Position numbers and translations under genes: made by a program. 64,000 nt of DNA from Argopecten irradians (Eukaryota; Mollusca; Bivalvia; Pectinida; Pectinidae): contig NC_091137.1 of assembly GCF_041381155.1 (NCBI RefSeq), positions 21,621,655 through 21,685,654 of the forward strand, read 5' to 3'. The notes under the pieces were generated by a model. The model was given only the letters and a program-made list of their open reading frames with translations, had not been told where the DNA came from and searched no databases. Shown in pieces: positions 37,687 to 50,100 of the stretch. Every line of letters begins with the position of its first letter. Positions within the stretch are counted from its first letter, which is position 1.

Positions 37687-38852
37687 ATGTCTAATTATCC
37701 ACCCGGACCAATGGACGCCAATTACTTTGACGATGGCCGAGGCAACCGCCTAGAGTCTGCCTCAGAGCTTGGCAGTGCTTATGAGCTCCGTCGCCTGGGA
37801 GATTCTCGATACACTTCCCAAGCCAGTATGACAATGTCCTTATATGGAAGTCGGAGTATCCTGTCTATGTACACGCCGTCCCAGGCGTCATACATCCTCC
37901 CTGTTGTAACTGATGCACCCGACCCGATCAAAAAGCCAGCAGATAACTGGGGCTTCGCCTGCTGTTCTATATTTATTAACCCTTTATTTGGCCTCATTGC
38001 TGTGTTATTAGCAGGTAAGATTGTAATATTTGTACTGACTATATTGACAGAATGTGTCAGTCAATTTGAGATACAGATAATTTGGACATACATATCTTAA
38101 TCAAGCTGTTATACTGTAAACAAACTAAGTTTCTTGTGTGATTAAATTTTGCGATAAGAAACTGCAAAAATGTTCCAAGGTGGAATGATGGATCCGTATA
38201 ACTAAATAATTGCAGTAAAAGAAAATCATTAAATATGGAAATGCAAAATTAAGTTGCCATGGAAATAAGTTGAGTTACAGTATGAGCAGCAAGTGAATCA
38301 TAAAGACTGTAAAATTAATAGAAACAGTTTAATACAAACACTGCATTTTGAGAATTTATTGCGTACAGGTAAACCAATTTAATGTATATAAATCACTTAG
38401 TTGAAGGTGCACAATTCACTGCTCTAATCCATATACATGGCTTGTCTTTTTTCTTTGAAAGCTGAGAAACAGACTGGTCACTGCTGTTTTAGTGTCATTT
38501 TAGACAAGACTTGGCACTTATTTGATTCACAACACTCAAAACTATAGGACTTCTATGATGTGATGGTTCATCATATATATATTTACTTTTCTGTTAGTTT
38601 TATGTTGATTTGTACATGTTTTCTGTTTGTTTTATATGATAATCTGTACATAGGTGTCTTTATAATATTTCTGTATTTTTTTCCTGAACAGAGATGTCCA
38701 AGGATTACTTTAATCGCTGTAAATACATCCAGGCCTCAAAGTATGGAGCTTACGCCAAAGGTGTCGCAGCTGGAGGGATCGTGTCCATGATTGTTGTATT
38801 GGCTCTGATTGTAGCTCAAGTGGTGAACTACCATCTCAAGTTTTATTACTGA
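37687..38852 (+). CDS. CD225/dispanin-family two-helix membrane protein (IFITM/PRRT/SynDIG-like)
   Basis: Coding exons 37687-38014 and 38692-38852 join in phase 1 to 162 residues. The exon with the ATG starts at 37661 after TTTTCCCCCACAG, so a short 5' UTR piece is in the same exon. Residues 1-85 are a polar Ser/Tyr-rich N-terminus. NWGFACCSIFINPLFGLIAVLLA (about 87-109) is the re-entrant or first helix with the paired cysteines typical of the family. CKYIQASKYGAYAKG is the conserved basic loop, and GGIVSMIVVLALIVAQVV (about 138-155) is the second helix, with a short C-terminal tail. The intron splits the CD225 domain after the first helix, a common placement in the family. Dispanins are membrane-trafficking or antiviral modulators; which subgroup this belongs to is not decidable here. 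Confidence 0.9.
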
Positions 38853-41425
38853 CCTTAACATTCATTCTTATCTACAAATATTTTGTTTCGTTTATAAAAA
38901 AATGACACTCCTTTAGTTTCGACAATAAGAAGAAAAGAAAAAAAGAGGCCCATGGGCAAAAATAATAAGATTTGGTTCGAACTTAAGTGCTTACTATAGG
39001 AAAGACCAAAAGGTCTGTGTTGTGATGTTATGATAAATATGAAGTGTTATCAGATTTCTGTTTACAAATCTAATCACTTATATACTCAAACTCGAAATTA
39101 TACGATAGGAGTGCTATAAGACTTGAGACAGTAGCTTGTTTGGAAAAACATTTCATATATCAGCTAGTCAACAGTATCTCTGCAAGTCAATGTTTTACCG
39201 AAATTCACTATGAAGCACATAAATATTTGTTTTGAAGAAAAGGTTAGATAAATCTTGCAATGTCAGATTATGGATTTTTTTCTTCGTAACGTTTGAAAAA
39301 ATTGTAAGTATGGACAAGTGGAAAGGAAGCACAGAGAAGGGAAAGAAAATTTGCTGCATGTTTCTGATTTAAATATTTTAGTCAATTTTTTTATACATAA
39401 TGCATGTACAATGTAAATAGATCAAAGTATAGATATATATTTTTGTATGACACTAGTGTATAGAAAGCAGTGTGTATATCGTATATAGGTATCATCAGAC
39501 ATCCTATCTGTATGGCCATTCTTTTTCTTTTTGTACATATTTCATGGAAACTTTATACTGTTTTTTTAACACAGTAAATTGTTTGACGAAAGCACATTCC
39601 ATTGTCATTTGAAGTGCTAAATTAATGAAAGTTACACATACACAAAAAAAATCCAACATAAAGAAAAATGTTGTAAAGTCTGCGTTATCAAAAAAGATGT
39701 CTTCCATTTATTTTTCTTTCACTCCTAGATTTTTTGTTTGTTAAAAAATACATCATCAACAAACTTTTTCCGTGATAAAGTAACGCATCTGTGTTGGTTG
39801 TATAGGTACTGAAAATGTCAAATGTAGGTATCATTAAAGAAAACGCATGGATTAAAACCATTTATATCCCTGAACTGTCAATGTTTTCTGGCTTTCGTAT
39901 TACACACTGTATACCTCAATATGTGGATGTTCAGGACACTTAGCAATAGGTAGATACATAGGACAGTAATATTACATTTGTACTTTCATTTCATTTTTTG
40001 TAAATATTTTCTGATTTTGTCTTGTGCCATACTTATCATCATCATCATACTTTTTCCAGATATATGCAGTGTTCAGTAATTTTCTATCTGAAAGTAAGAA
40101 ATTAATCGTGGAAGTATCAGCACATCATGATTACAAAGTGAACAAATAATTACAAAGCAATAATATAGGAAACTTAAGTTTAAGTTGAATTGATTCAGAA
40201 TATTAAACTCAAATAACCTCCTTTTCAAACTTTTGAGCAGAATTGATTTTGCAGTATTCAGTAGGATGTCTGCAATGTTGAAGCAGGTTTGTTTAGATAT
40301 ACTAAGATACTATGTATGTATCTTGAATTATAAGGCATTATACTCCTTACAATGTTAAAATGGTACCAGGTGGAAGTTACATGTACTAACAAATGATTTC
40401 CTAGTAAATATTGCATTAATAAATGAGTTGTTCATAAAATATTGAGGTGCAATGAAATGCACATCATCAGAGATTCACGGTTTATTTGATAAGTGTAATG
40501 TAGTGCAGTCAACCGTGGTCTCCAACAATGTGGAACACTCAAAGGAATAGAAAGTTAAACTTTTGTAATGGTAAAAGGAAGATGTTGGTACTCAATTTTG
40601 ATTCCTTTTGTTTTACTATTTAATCAAATCTTGAACTAGTATAGTATAACATATAGGTCTTAATTGTAGATAATTCATGTTTCACAGAGCATATTACATG
40701 TATGTGTGATTTTATAATATTACTTGGGGATAATTTTTATGTATTTTACCAGGAGAAAATCATATTTGGAAAATTGATGGGCACATTTAAATGAGGAATT
40801 AAAGAAATAAAGGTATATATAAGATGTTTATGTTACAAAAGACTTCAAAAATCATGTCCCTAAATTATTCATAAATTGAATCTCTTAATAGTTTTAATAC
40901 TTAAAAAAATTACAGCTGATTGTTTGCTAGGGCACAATAAATGTCCATGTATTCTGTACCAAACAACTATATGATGCTGGCTAAGGGATATTTGTTTTGT
41001 CATCACCCAAGTCAAGGTGCAATTACATATATAGTTGTTTGAATCAATCATTCTCATTGAATATTCGTAAATATTTTTCATTTTCTAAATATCAATAATT
41101 TTATTTTATATAGAAATGAGATGATCATTTTAACAAAATTTTAAATGATTTTAGAAATTAATACATGTACTAATGATTATGTAGCATTCCAAATGAATTG
41201 TAATGAATCTATTGAAGATAAATCTTCATGCACAAATTTGATTTTTTGTTAAAAAATTACAACAAATGTTTGACCTTTGTTAGAATTGACGGTAATTTAG
41301 GCTGCCTTCAAAGAGCTGCCCATTGTTAACTGGTATTATAAGCTAGAATCTGTTACAATGATATACTAAGGAATTACAGAACATTGTATGTTACATAAAT
41401 TGATAAATAAATGAAAATTTATATG
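38853..41425 (+). other. Probable long 3' UTR of the dispanin gene
   Basis: About 2.5 kb of AT-rich sequence with no exon-like frame follows the TGA. AATAAA hexamers occur near 40805 and at 41406-41411. The boundary is an inference. Confidence 0.4.
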
Positions 41426-41749
41426 CTATGTTGATTTATATCTTTTTACATCATGTGACTGGAAGGGTCAAATGACGTAATGCCATGGTGTTTTGTCTGT
41501 TGTCCAGAGTCTGTGAACACGTTTTAAACACTTCTCCTTTCATGGTCATGCCAAAGCAGATTTGGCATAAAACATTATTAGGGCATAGCAATCATTTACA
41601 CTATATAAATTGGTCTGATACCTTAACAGCAGCAGATAGCTCAAGAAGGCAAACTTTAAATGCTGAGATTTGGTTTAAAAAGGCTACTCCATACACAGTT
41701 ACTAATGATTGGATTACAGCCAAATTGAAGTATAAATAAATACAAGAGC

Positions 41750-43825
41750 TTGTTCTGATAGACTAGGAATGTACTCGTACATTACTGCATAAAAACTTAT
41801 AGACTAGGATTGTACCCTTACATTATAGTAGACAAACTTATAGACTAGGAATGTACTCGTACATTACTGTAGAAAAACTTATAGACTAGGAATGTACTTG
41901 TACATTACTGTAACTAGACAAACTTATAGACTAGGAATGTACTGGTACATAACAGTAGACAAACTTATAGACAAGGAATGTACTCGTACATTACAGTAGA
42001 CAAACTTATAGACTAGGAATGTACTCGTACATTACTGTAAACAAACTTATAGACTAGTAATGTACTCGTAAATAACAGTAGACAAACATAGACTAGGAAT
42101 GTACTCGTACATTACTGTTGACAAACAAAGACTAGGAATGTACTCTTTTTATTACTGTAGACAAACTTATAGACTAGGAATGTACTGGTACATTACTGTA
42201 AATAAACTTATAGACTAGGAATATACTCGTACATTACTGTAGACAAACTTATAGACTAGGAATGAACTCGTAAATAACAGTAGACAAACATAGACTAGGA
42301 ATGTACTCGTACATTACTGTAGATAAACTTATAGACTAGGAATATACTCGTACATTACTGTAGATAAATTTATAGACTAGGAATATACTCGTACATTATT
42401 GTAGATAAACTTATAGATTAGGAATATACTCATACATTACAGTAGACAAACATAGACTAGGAATGTACTTGTACATTACTGTAGACAAACTTATAGATTA
42501 GGAATGTACTCGTACATTACTGTAGACAAACTTATAGATTAGAAATGTACTTGTACATTACTGTGGATAGACTAGGAATGTACTTGTAAATAACAGTAGA
42601 CAAACATAGACTAGGAATGTACTTGTACATTACTGTAAACAAACTTATAGATTAGGAATGTACTGGTACATAACAATATACAAACATAGACTAGGAATGT
42701 ACTCGTATATTACTGTAGACAAACTTATAGACTAGGAATGTACTCGTACATTACTGTGGATAAACTTATAGACTAGGAATATACTCGTACATAACTGTAG
42801 ACAAACTTATAGACTAGGAATGTACTTGTACATTACTGTAGACAAACTTATAGACTAGGAATGTACTTGTACATTACTGTAGACAAACATAGACTAGGAA
42901 TGTACTTGTACATTACTGTAGACAAACTTATAGACTAGGAATGTACTTGTACATTACTGTAGACAAACATAGACTAGGAATGTACTTGTACATTACTGTA
43001 GACAAACATAGACTAGGAATGTACTTGTATATTACTGTAGACAAACATAGACTAGGAATGTACTTGTACATTACTGTAACTATATATATGAGACAAACTT
43101 ATAGACTAGGAATGTACTCGTACATAACAGTAGACAAACTTATAGACTAGGAATGTACTCGTACATTACTGTAGACAAACATAGACTAGGAATGTACTCG
43201 TACATTACTGTAGACAAACATAGACTAGGAATGTACTCGTACATTACTGTTGACAAACAAAGACTAGGAATATACTCGTACATTACTGTAGATAAACTTA
43301 TAGACTAAGAATGTACTCGTACATTACTGTAGACAAACTTTGATACTAGGAATGTACTCGTACATTACTGTTGACAAACAAAGACTTGGAATGTACTTGT
43401 ACATTACTGTAGATAAACTTATAGACTAGGAATGTACTCGTACATTACTGTAGACAAACTTTGATACTAGGAATGTACTCGTACATTACTGTAGACAAAC
43501 ATAGACTAGGAATGTACTCGTACATTACTGTAGACAAACATAGACTAGGAATGTACTCGTACATTACTGTAGACAAACAAAGACTAGGAATATACTCGTA
43601 CATTACTGTAGATAAACTTATAGACTAAGAATGTACTCGTACATTACTGTAGACGAACTTTGATACTAGGAATGTACTCGTACATTACTGTTGACAAACA
43701 AAGACTAGGAATGTACTCGTACATTACTGTAGATAAACTTATAGACTAGGAATGTACTCGTACATTACTGTAGACAAACTTTGATACTAGGAATGTACTC
43801 GTACATTACTGTAGACAAACTGATT
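41750..43825 (+). repeat. ~39-41-bp minisatellite, about 50 units
   Basis: Units combine ACAAACTTATAGACTAGGAA with TGTACTCGTACATTACTGTAG. Shorter units have ACAAACATAGACTAGG. A block with the rare variant ACTTTGATACTAGG is itself duplicated with an offset of about 319 bp (43331/43650, 43452/43771). It lies between the dispanin 3' UTR and the Ig gene. Confidence 0.95.
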
Positions 43826-44039
43826 TTTTCACTGATTTGTTTTCGCGTTTTCTTGTTTGTTCTTTTTCACGGTGATATGATTTCACGATTTAAAGTCATT
43901 TGGATCAATACTTTACCTATTGTCAGAACAATTCGGCAGCCATTACCAGTAATTATTGTGATTTCTAATCGCCCTAAAAATAAGCAAGATCTAATTACAA
44001 ACTAAAATAAGTTGATATACACAATTGTAGAATTTAAAT

Positions 44040-44170
44040 ACATGTTTATTTAGCATTAATTTCAATTCAAAAACATCAAAGAAAACATTGCTTATATATG
44101 TTAAACCTTTATAACAAATGGGAGTTTCTTTTTCTGTTCTAATATCACATCCATGTAGATTTTACTGATG
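44040..44170 (-). other. 3' UTR and poly(A) signal of the Ig-domain gene
   Basis: On the minus strand the TAA (44171-44173) is followed by about 120 nt and an AATAAA (44045-44050 on the plus strand as TTTATT). Confidence 0.55.
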
Positions 44171-47100
44171 TTACAAATTAGATGAGCTGACTCTCCGAGC
44201 ATTGATGCTTGCCAGTAAGGCATTTCTGTTCGGTGTTGTAGGTGGTCTGTCTGTATTGGCACCACCCCCGGGCTGGGGAGGCCCTCCCATGGGGGGTGGG
44301 CCACCCATTGGCTGAGGGGGCCCTCCAATAGGTGGTGGTGGGCCGCCCATAGGCTGGGGAGGGGGTGGGGGCATCCTAGTCATAGACTGGTAGGATCTGT
44401 GGGGTGAATGTTGGGTTGGACCAATGGAGGTGTAGGATGTCTGCCTGTGAGAAGACAAGTGAGTCTTCAAGTTTCTAGCTGATCGAGATGTTCCCGTCTT
44501 GGATGATTTCCTCTCAGTTAAGTTGGTATCTGATTTTTTTTCTTTCTATAATTTGAAAAAACAATACATCAATTTTGTCTTAATTAAAATGAGTGGTGTG
44601 CTACAGTAAGTGGAAAACAAGTATTTATTTACACATACGTTTGTTATGTTAAGTTTATTATGAGGAGCAATATTGAAAAGATACAGTAAAATAAGTACAT
44701 TTTTTACTGAAAAAGCGTGCTTTTGCAGTATTGCTACTGCCCGGATGACCCACTAATTTAAATGCGATTGACCTCTCATTTGCATGCGATTTTTTCTCTT
44801 TTCCTCTTTCTAGAACAAATATGCTGCCATAGTGCAGTTTAATTGTAATAAACAACTTCTATGGCATTTCATTAAATAGAATAGTTTCAAACATGTCTAC
44901 AAAAACTATAGCATGAACGTCTATAATTGAAAAATAGTGAGGATAATTTGCATCAGTGGTAGCGATAGGTGGCCTAATTCTCGCCAGTCATTTGCATATA
45001 TTTATGTAAACATCCGGTTTGGGTAACACTAAATAAAGGAATTGTCAGGATTTTGGTATGTAAGTATCTAATTGTACGTTGATGTATACATTCATAATCT
45101 ATTATATAATGACAATTTTTTTATTTCTGTAAGACAAGTAACTTAATGTTATAAGAAGATAAAGACTTACCTTTGCCTTGGTAGCATTTTTCTGATGACG
45201 CACACAGCTGCAACAACAAAAGAGGCTCATGTAAAGATCAACAACAGTCTGAGTAAATAGTTTGATTTTGGTTTAGTATTCTATTGCTTACATTGTCATA
45301 GCAAGGGTCATTTAGGGTAGAAGGTGGAGGGAAGCCAGAGTATCTGGAGAACTACAACCTGAACTGTCATCAGCACCTGGTAACTACTAGAACATGGGAA
45401 TCCAACTCGCGACTAAGAGAGGAAGGGCTTGACTTGTTGTAATATGTCTAAACCCTCAAATAATTAAAATCAAGATAATTCTCATGAGAATGTAATATAT
45501 GTACCCCGCCCAAGGCTGCGGCATCATTGCCCTTAGAAGTGATGTGGAAATGAAGATAGCGCTGCGAGGTGTCCATTGACTTGCTTCTGTTACAATGACA
45601 TAAAAAGATCTGATGTGAGTGTGATGTACTAACCTCATTATGGTCTGGTTAAGATGCCACTATTACCTTTCTGATGTGAGTGTGAAACTGTGTGAAGTAC
45701 TAACCTCATTATGGTCTGGTTAAGATGCCACTATTACCTTTATGATGTGAGTGTGATGTATTAACCTCATTATAGTCTGGTTAAGATGCCACTATTACCT
45801 TTCTGATGTGAGTGTGATGTACTAACCTCATTATGGTCTGGTTAAGATGCCACTATTACCTTTCTGATGTGAGTGTGATGTACTAACCTCATTATGGTCT
45901 GGTTAAGATGTCACTATTGCCTTATAGTATGTATTGTCTAGTGCTGGAATCCCTCAACAATACTAGACAATAGCCTCTCTCAACCAGGCCATAATAGATT
46001 AATAGAATCTTACATGGGCTTGTCAAGAGGACAGGGATATCTCAACCCGAGTGAAATATTTTGGCTGGTCAACCCGAGGCTTGGCGGGAGTTGATGGCCA
46101 ATATCTTTCACGAGGGTTGAGATATCCCTGTCCACTTGATAGACCCATGTTTGATTCTTTTTCTCCCATACTTTCACAAAGCATTATGAAAATGAAATTT
46201 TAGAAACATTTCCAAAGCGCCGCCATCATTGGACAGTTGCAGTGTGTCAAAATTATTGAAGCCGCTGATGATAGACGCTGCATGCATGTCTTGATGTGAC
46301 TTAACATATAGCGGCGATAATCAGCATGTGTCTTGGTGTGACTTATCATATAGCGGTGATAATCAGCATGTGTCTTGGCCAGACTTACCATATATAGCGG
46401 TAATAATCTGCATGTGTCTTTGCCAGACTTACCATATAGAGGTGATAATCAGCATGTGTCTTGACCGGACTTACCAAATAGCGGTGATAATCAGCATGTG
46501 TCTTAGCCAGACTTACCATCAAGTGGTGATAATCAGCATGATGTGACTTACCATATAGCGGTGATAATCAGCATGTGTCTTGGCCAGACTTACCATATAT
46601 AGCGGTAATAATCCGCATGTGTCTTTGCCAGACTTACCATATAGAGGTGATAATCAGCATGTGTCTTGACCAGACTTACCAAATAGCGGTGATAATCAGC
46701 ATGTGTCTTAGCCAGACTTACCATCAAGTGGTGATAATCAGCATGATGTGACTTACCATATAGTGGTGATAATCAGCATGTGTCTTGGCCAGACTTACCA
46801 TATATAGCGGTGATAATCAGCATGTGTCTTGGCCAGACTAACCATAAAGCCGTGATAATCAGCATGTGTCTTGGCCAGACTAACCATATATAGCGGTGAT
46901 AATCAGCATGTGTCTTGGCTAGATTTATCATATAGCGGTGATAATCAGCATGTGTTTTGTTGTGACTTACCATATAGCGGTGATAATCAGCATGTGTTTT
47001 GTTGTGACTTACCATATAGTGGTGATAATCAGCATGTGTCTTGTTGTGACTTACCATATAGTGTTGATAATCAGCATGTGTCTTGTTGTGACTTACCATA

Positions 47101-50100
47101 TAGCGGTGATAATCAGCATGTGTTTTGTTGTGACTTACCATATAGCGGTGATAATCAGCATGTGTCTTGGCCAGACTTACCATATAATCGTTATTACCAG
47201 GATGATAATTAGTACAAAGATGGCAGCCAGTTCTGTGACAGCCAGATCAGCATAGTTCACATTTTCATCCTCAAGGATAGTAGCCACAGCTGATGGTACA
47301 TGTTTGGGTGAATTCGGCTGGGTCAAGGTCAGTTTACCTTGTAATAAAATTTTAAATTTTTTTTTAAAAATTGTCAAATCTCCTTAATTTGTTGAATTAC
47401 CATTCCTTGATTTCACATTAATGGCATCCATAGTTAAATCTACATATTATATTTAACTTGGTAACAATCAAAATCGATGTAAATTAGCATTTTTCCATAT
47501 ATCAATAGTAGTGTGAAATGACCTCAGTACAGCAATAATTAACAAATAGAACTATAATCACTAGTGGTGTGTAAAAACATATTTACCACAAACAAGAGTC
47601 ATGTTAAATCTAAACACAACATCATCCTTCTTTGGCTTTGTGCTCTTGCTTTTATAGGAAAAGTGGACACATTTGAAGAGTCCCTCGTCTTCACAAGGTA
47701 GGAGTGGGATGTGTAAGGTGAAGGATGCGGTATCACCTGGAAAATACAGGAAATCAACATCACATGGTAATCCTGTTCATCAACACTGTCCAACGAGGAA
47801 ATCAACATCACATGGTAATCCTGTTCATCAACAGTCCAACGAGGAAATCAACATCACATGGTAATTCTGTTCATTAACACAGTCCAACGAGGAAATCAAC
47901 ATCACATGGTAATCCTGCTCATCAACACAGTCCAGCGAGGAAATCAACATCACATGGTAATCCTGTTCATCAACACAGTCCAACGAGGAAATCAACATCA
48001 CATGGTAATCCTGTTCATCAACACAGTCCAGCGAGGAAATCAACATCACATGGTAATCCTGTTCATCAACACAGTCCAACGAGGAAATCAACATCACATG
48101 GTAATCCTGTTCATCAACACAGTCCAACGAGGAAATCAACATCACATGGTAATCCTGTTCATCAACACAGTCCAACGAGGAAATCAACATCACATGGTAA
48201 TCCTGTTCATCAACACAGTCCAATGAGGAGATCAACATCACATGGTAATCCTGTTCATCAACACAGTCCAAGAGGAAATCAACATCACATGGTAATCCTG
48301 TTCATCAACACAGTCCAACGAGTAGATCAACATCACATGGTAATCCTGTTCATCAACACAGTCCAATGAGGAAATCAACATCACATGGTAATCCTGTTCA
48401 TCAACACAGTCCAACGAGGAAATCAACATCACATGGTAATCCTGTTCATCAACACAGTCCAACGAGTAGATCAACATCACATGGTAATCCTGTTCATCAA
48501 CACAGTCCAATGAGGAAATCAACATCACATGGTAATCCTGTTCATCAACACAGTCCAAGGAGGAAATCAACATCACATGGTAATCCTGTTCATCAACACA
48601 GTCCAACGAGTAGATCAACATCCCATGGTAATCCTGTTCATCAACACAGTCAAATGAGGAGATCAACATCACATGGTAAACCTGTTCATCAACACAGTCC
48701 AAAGAGGAAATCAACATCACATGGTTATCCTGTTCATCAACACAGTCCAACGAGTAGATCAACATCACATGGTAATCCTGTTCATCAACACAGTCCAATG
48801 AGGAAATCAACATCACATGGTAATCCTGTTCATCAACACAGTCCAACGAGGAAATCAACATCACATGGTAATCCTGTTCATCAACACAGTCCAACGAGTA
48901 GATCAACATCACATGGTAATCCTGTTCATCAACACAGTCCAATGAGGAAATCAACATCACATGGTAATCCTGTTCATCAACACAGTCCAACGAGGAAATC
49001 AACATCACATGGTAATCCTTTTCATCAACACAGTCCAACGAGTAGATCAACATCACATGGTAATCCTGTTCATCAACACAGTCCAATGAGGAAATCAACA
49101 TCACATGGTTATCCTGTTCATCAACACAATCCAACGAGGAAATCAACATCACATGGTAATCCTGTTCATCAACACTGTCCAACGAGGAAATCAACATCAC
49201 ATGGTAATCCTGTTCATCAACACAGTCCAGCGAGGAAATCAACATCACATGGTAATCCTGTTCATCAACACAGTCCAACGAGGAAATCAACATCACATGG
49301 TAATCCTGTTCATCAACAGTCCAACGAGGAAATCAACATCACATGGTAATCCTGTTCATCAACACAGTCCAACGAGGAAATCAACATCACATGGTAATCC
49401 TGTTCATCAACACAGTCCAACAAGGAAATCAACATCACATGGTAATCCTGTTCATCAAAACAATCCAACGAGGAAATCAACATCACATGGTAACCCTGTT
49501 CATCAACACAGTCCAACGAGGAAATCAACATCACATGGTAATCCTGTTCATCAACACAGTCCAACGAGGAAATCAACATCACATAGTAATCCTGTTCATC
49601 AACACAGTCCAACGAGGAAATCAACATCACATGGTAATCCTGTTCATCAACACAGTCCAGCGAGGAAATCAACATCACATGGTAATCCTGTTCATCAACA
49701 CAGTCCAACGAGGAAATCAACATCACATGGTAATCCTGTTCATCAACAACAGTCCAACGAGGAAATCAACATCACATGGTAATCCTGTTCATCAACACAG
49801 TCCAACGAGTAAATCAACATCACATGGTAATCCTGTTCATCAACACAGTCCAACGAGGAAATCAACATCACATGGTAATCCTGTTCATCAACACAGTCCA
49901 ACGAGGAAATCAACATCACATGGTAATCCTGTTCATCAACACAGTCCAACGAGGAAATCAACATCACATGGTAATCCTGTTCATCAACACAGTCCAACGA
50001 GGAAATCAACATCACATGGTAATCCTGTTCATCAACACAGTCCAACGAGGAAAATCAACATCACATGGTAATCCTGTTCATCAACACAGTCCAACGAGGA

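Noticed and set aside
41485-41739. 84-codon frame before the 40-bp array
   Set aside because: No recognisable motif, no splice context and ordinary AT-rich composition; likely chance.
46773-47255. Repeat proteins on both strands of the 42-bp array
   Set aside because: Periodic frames of a minisatellite within intron 6.
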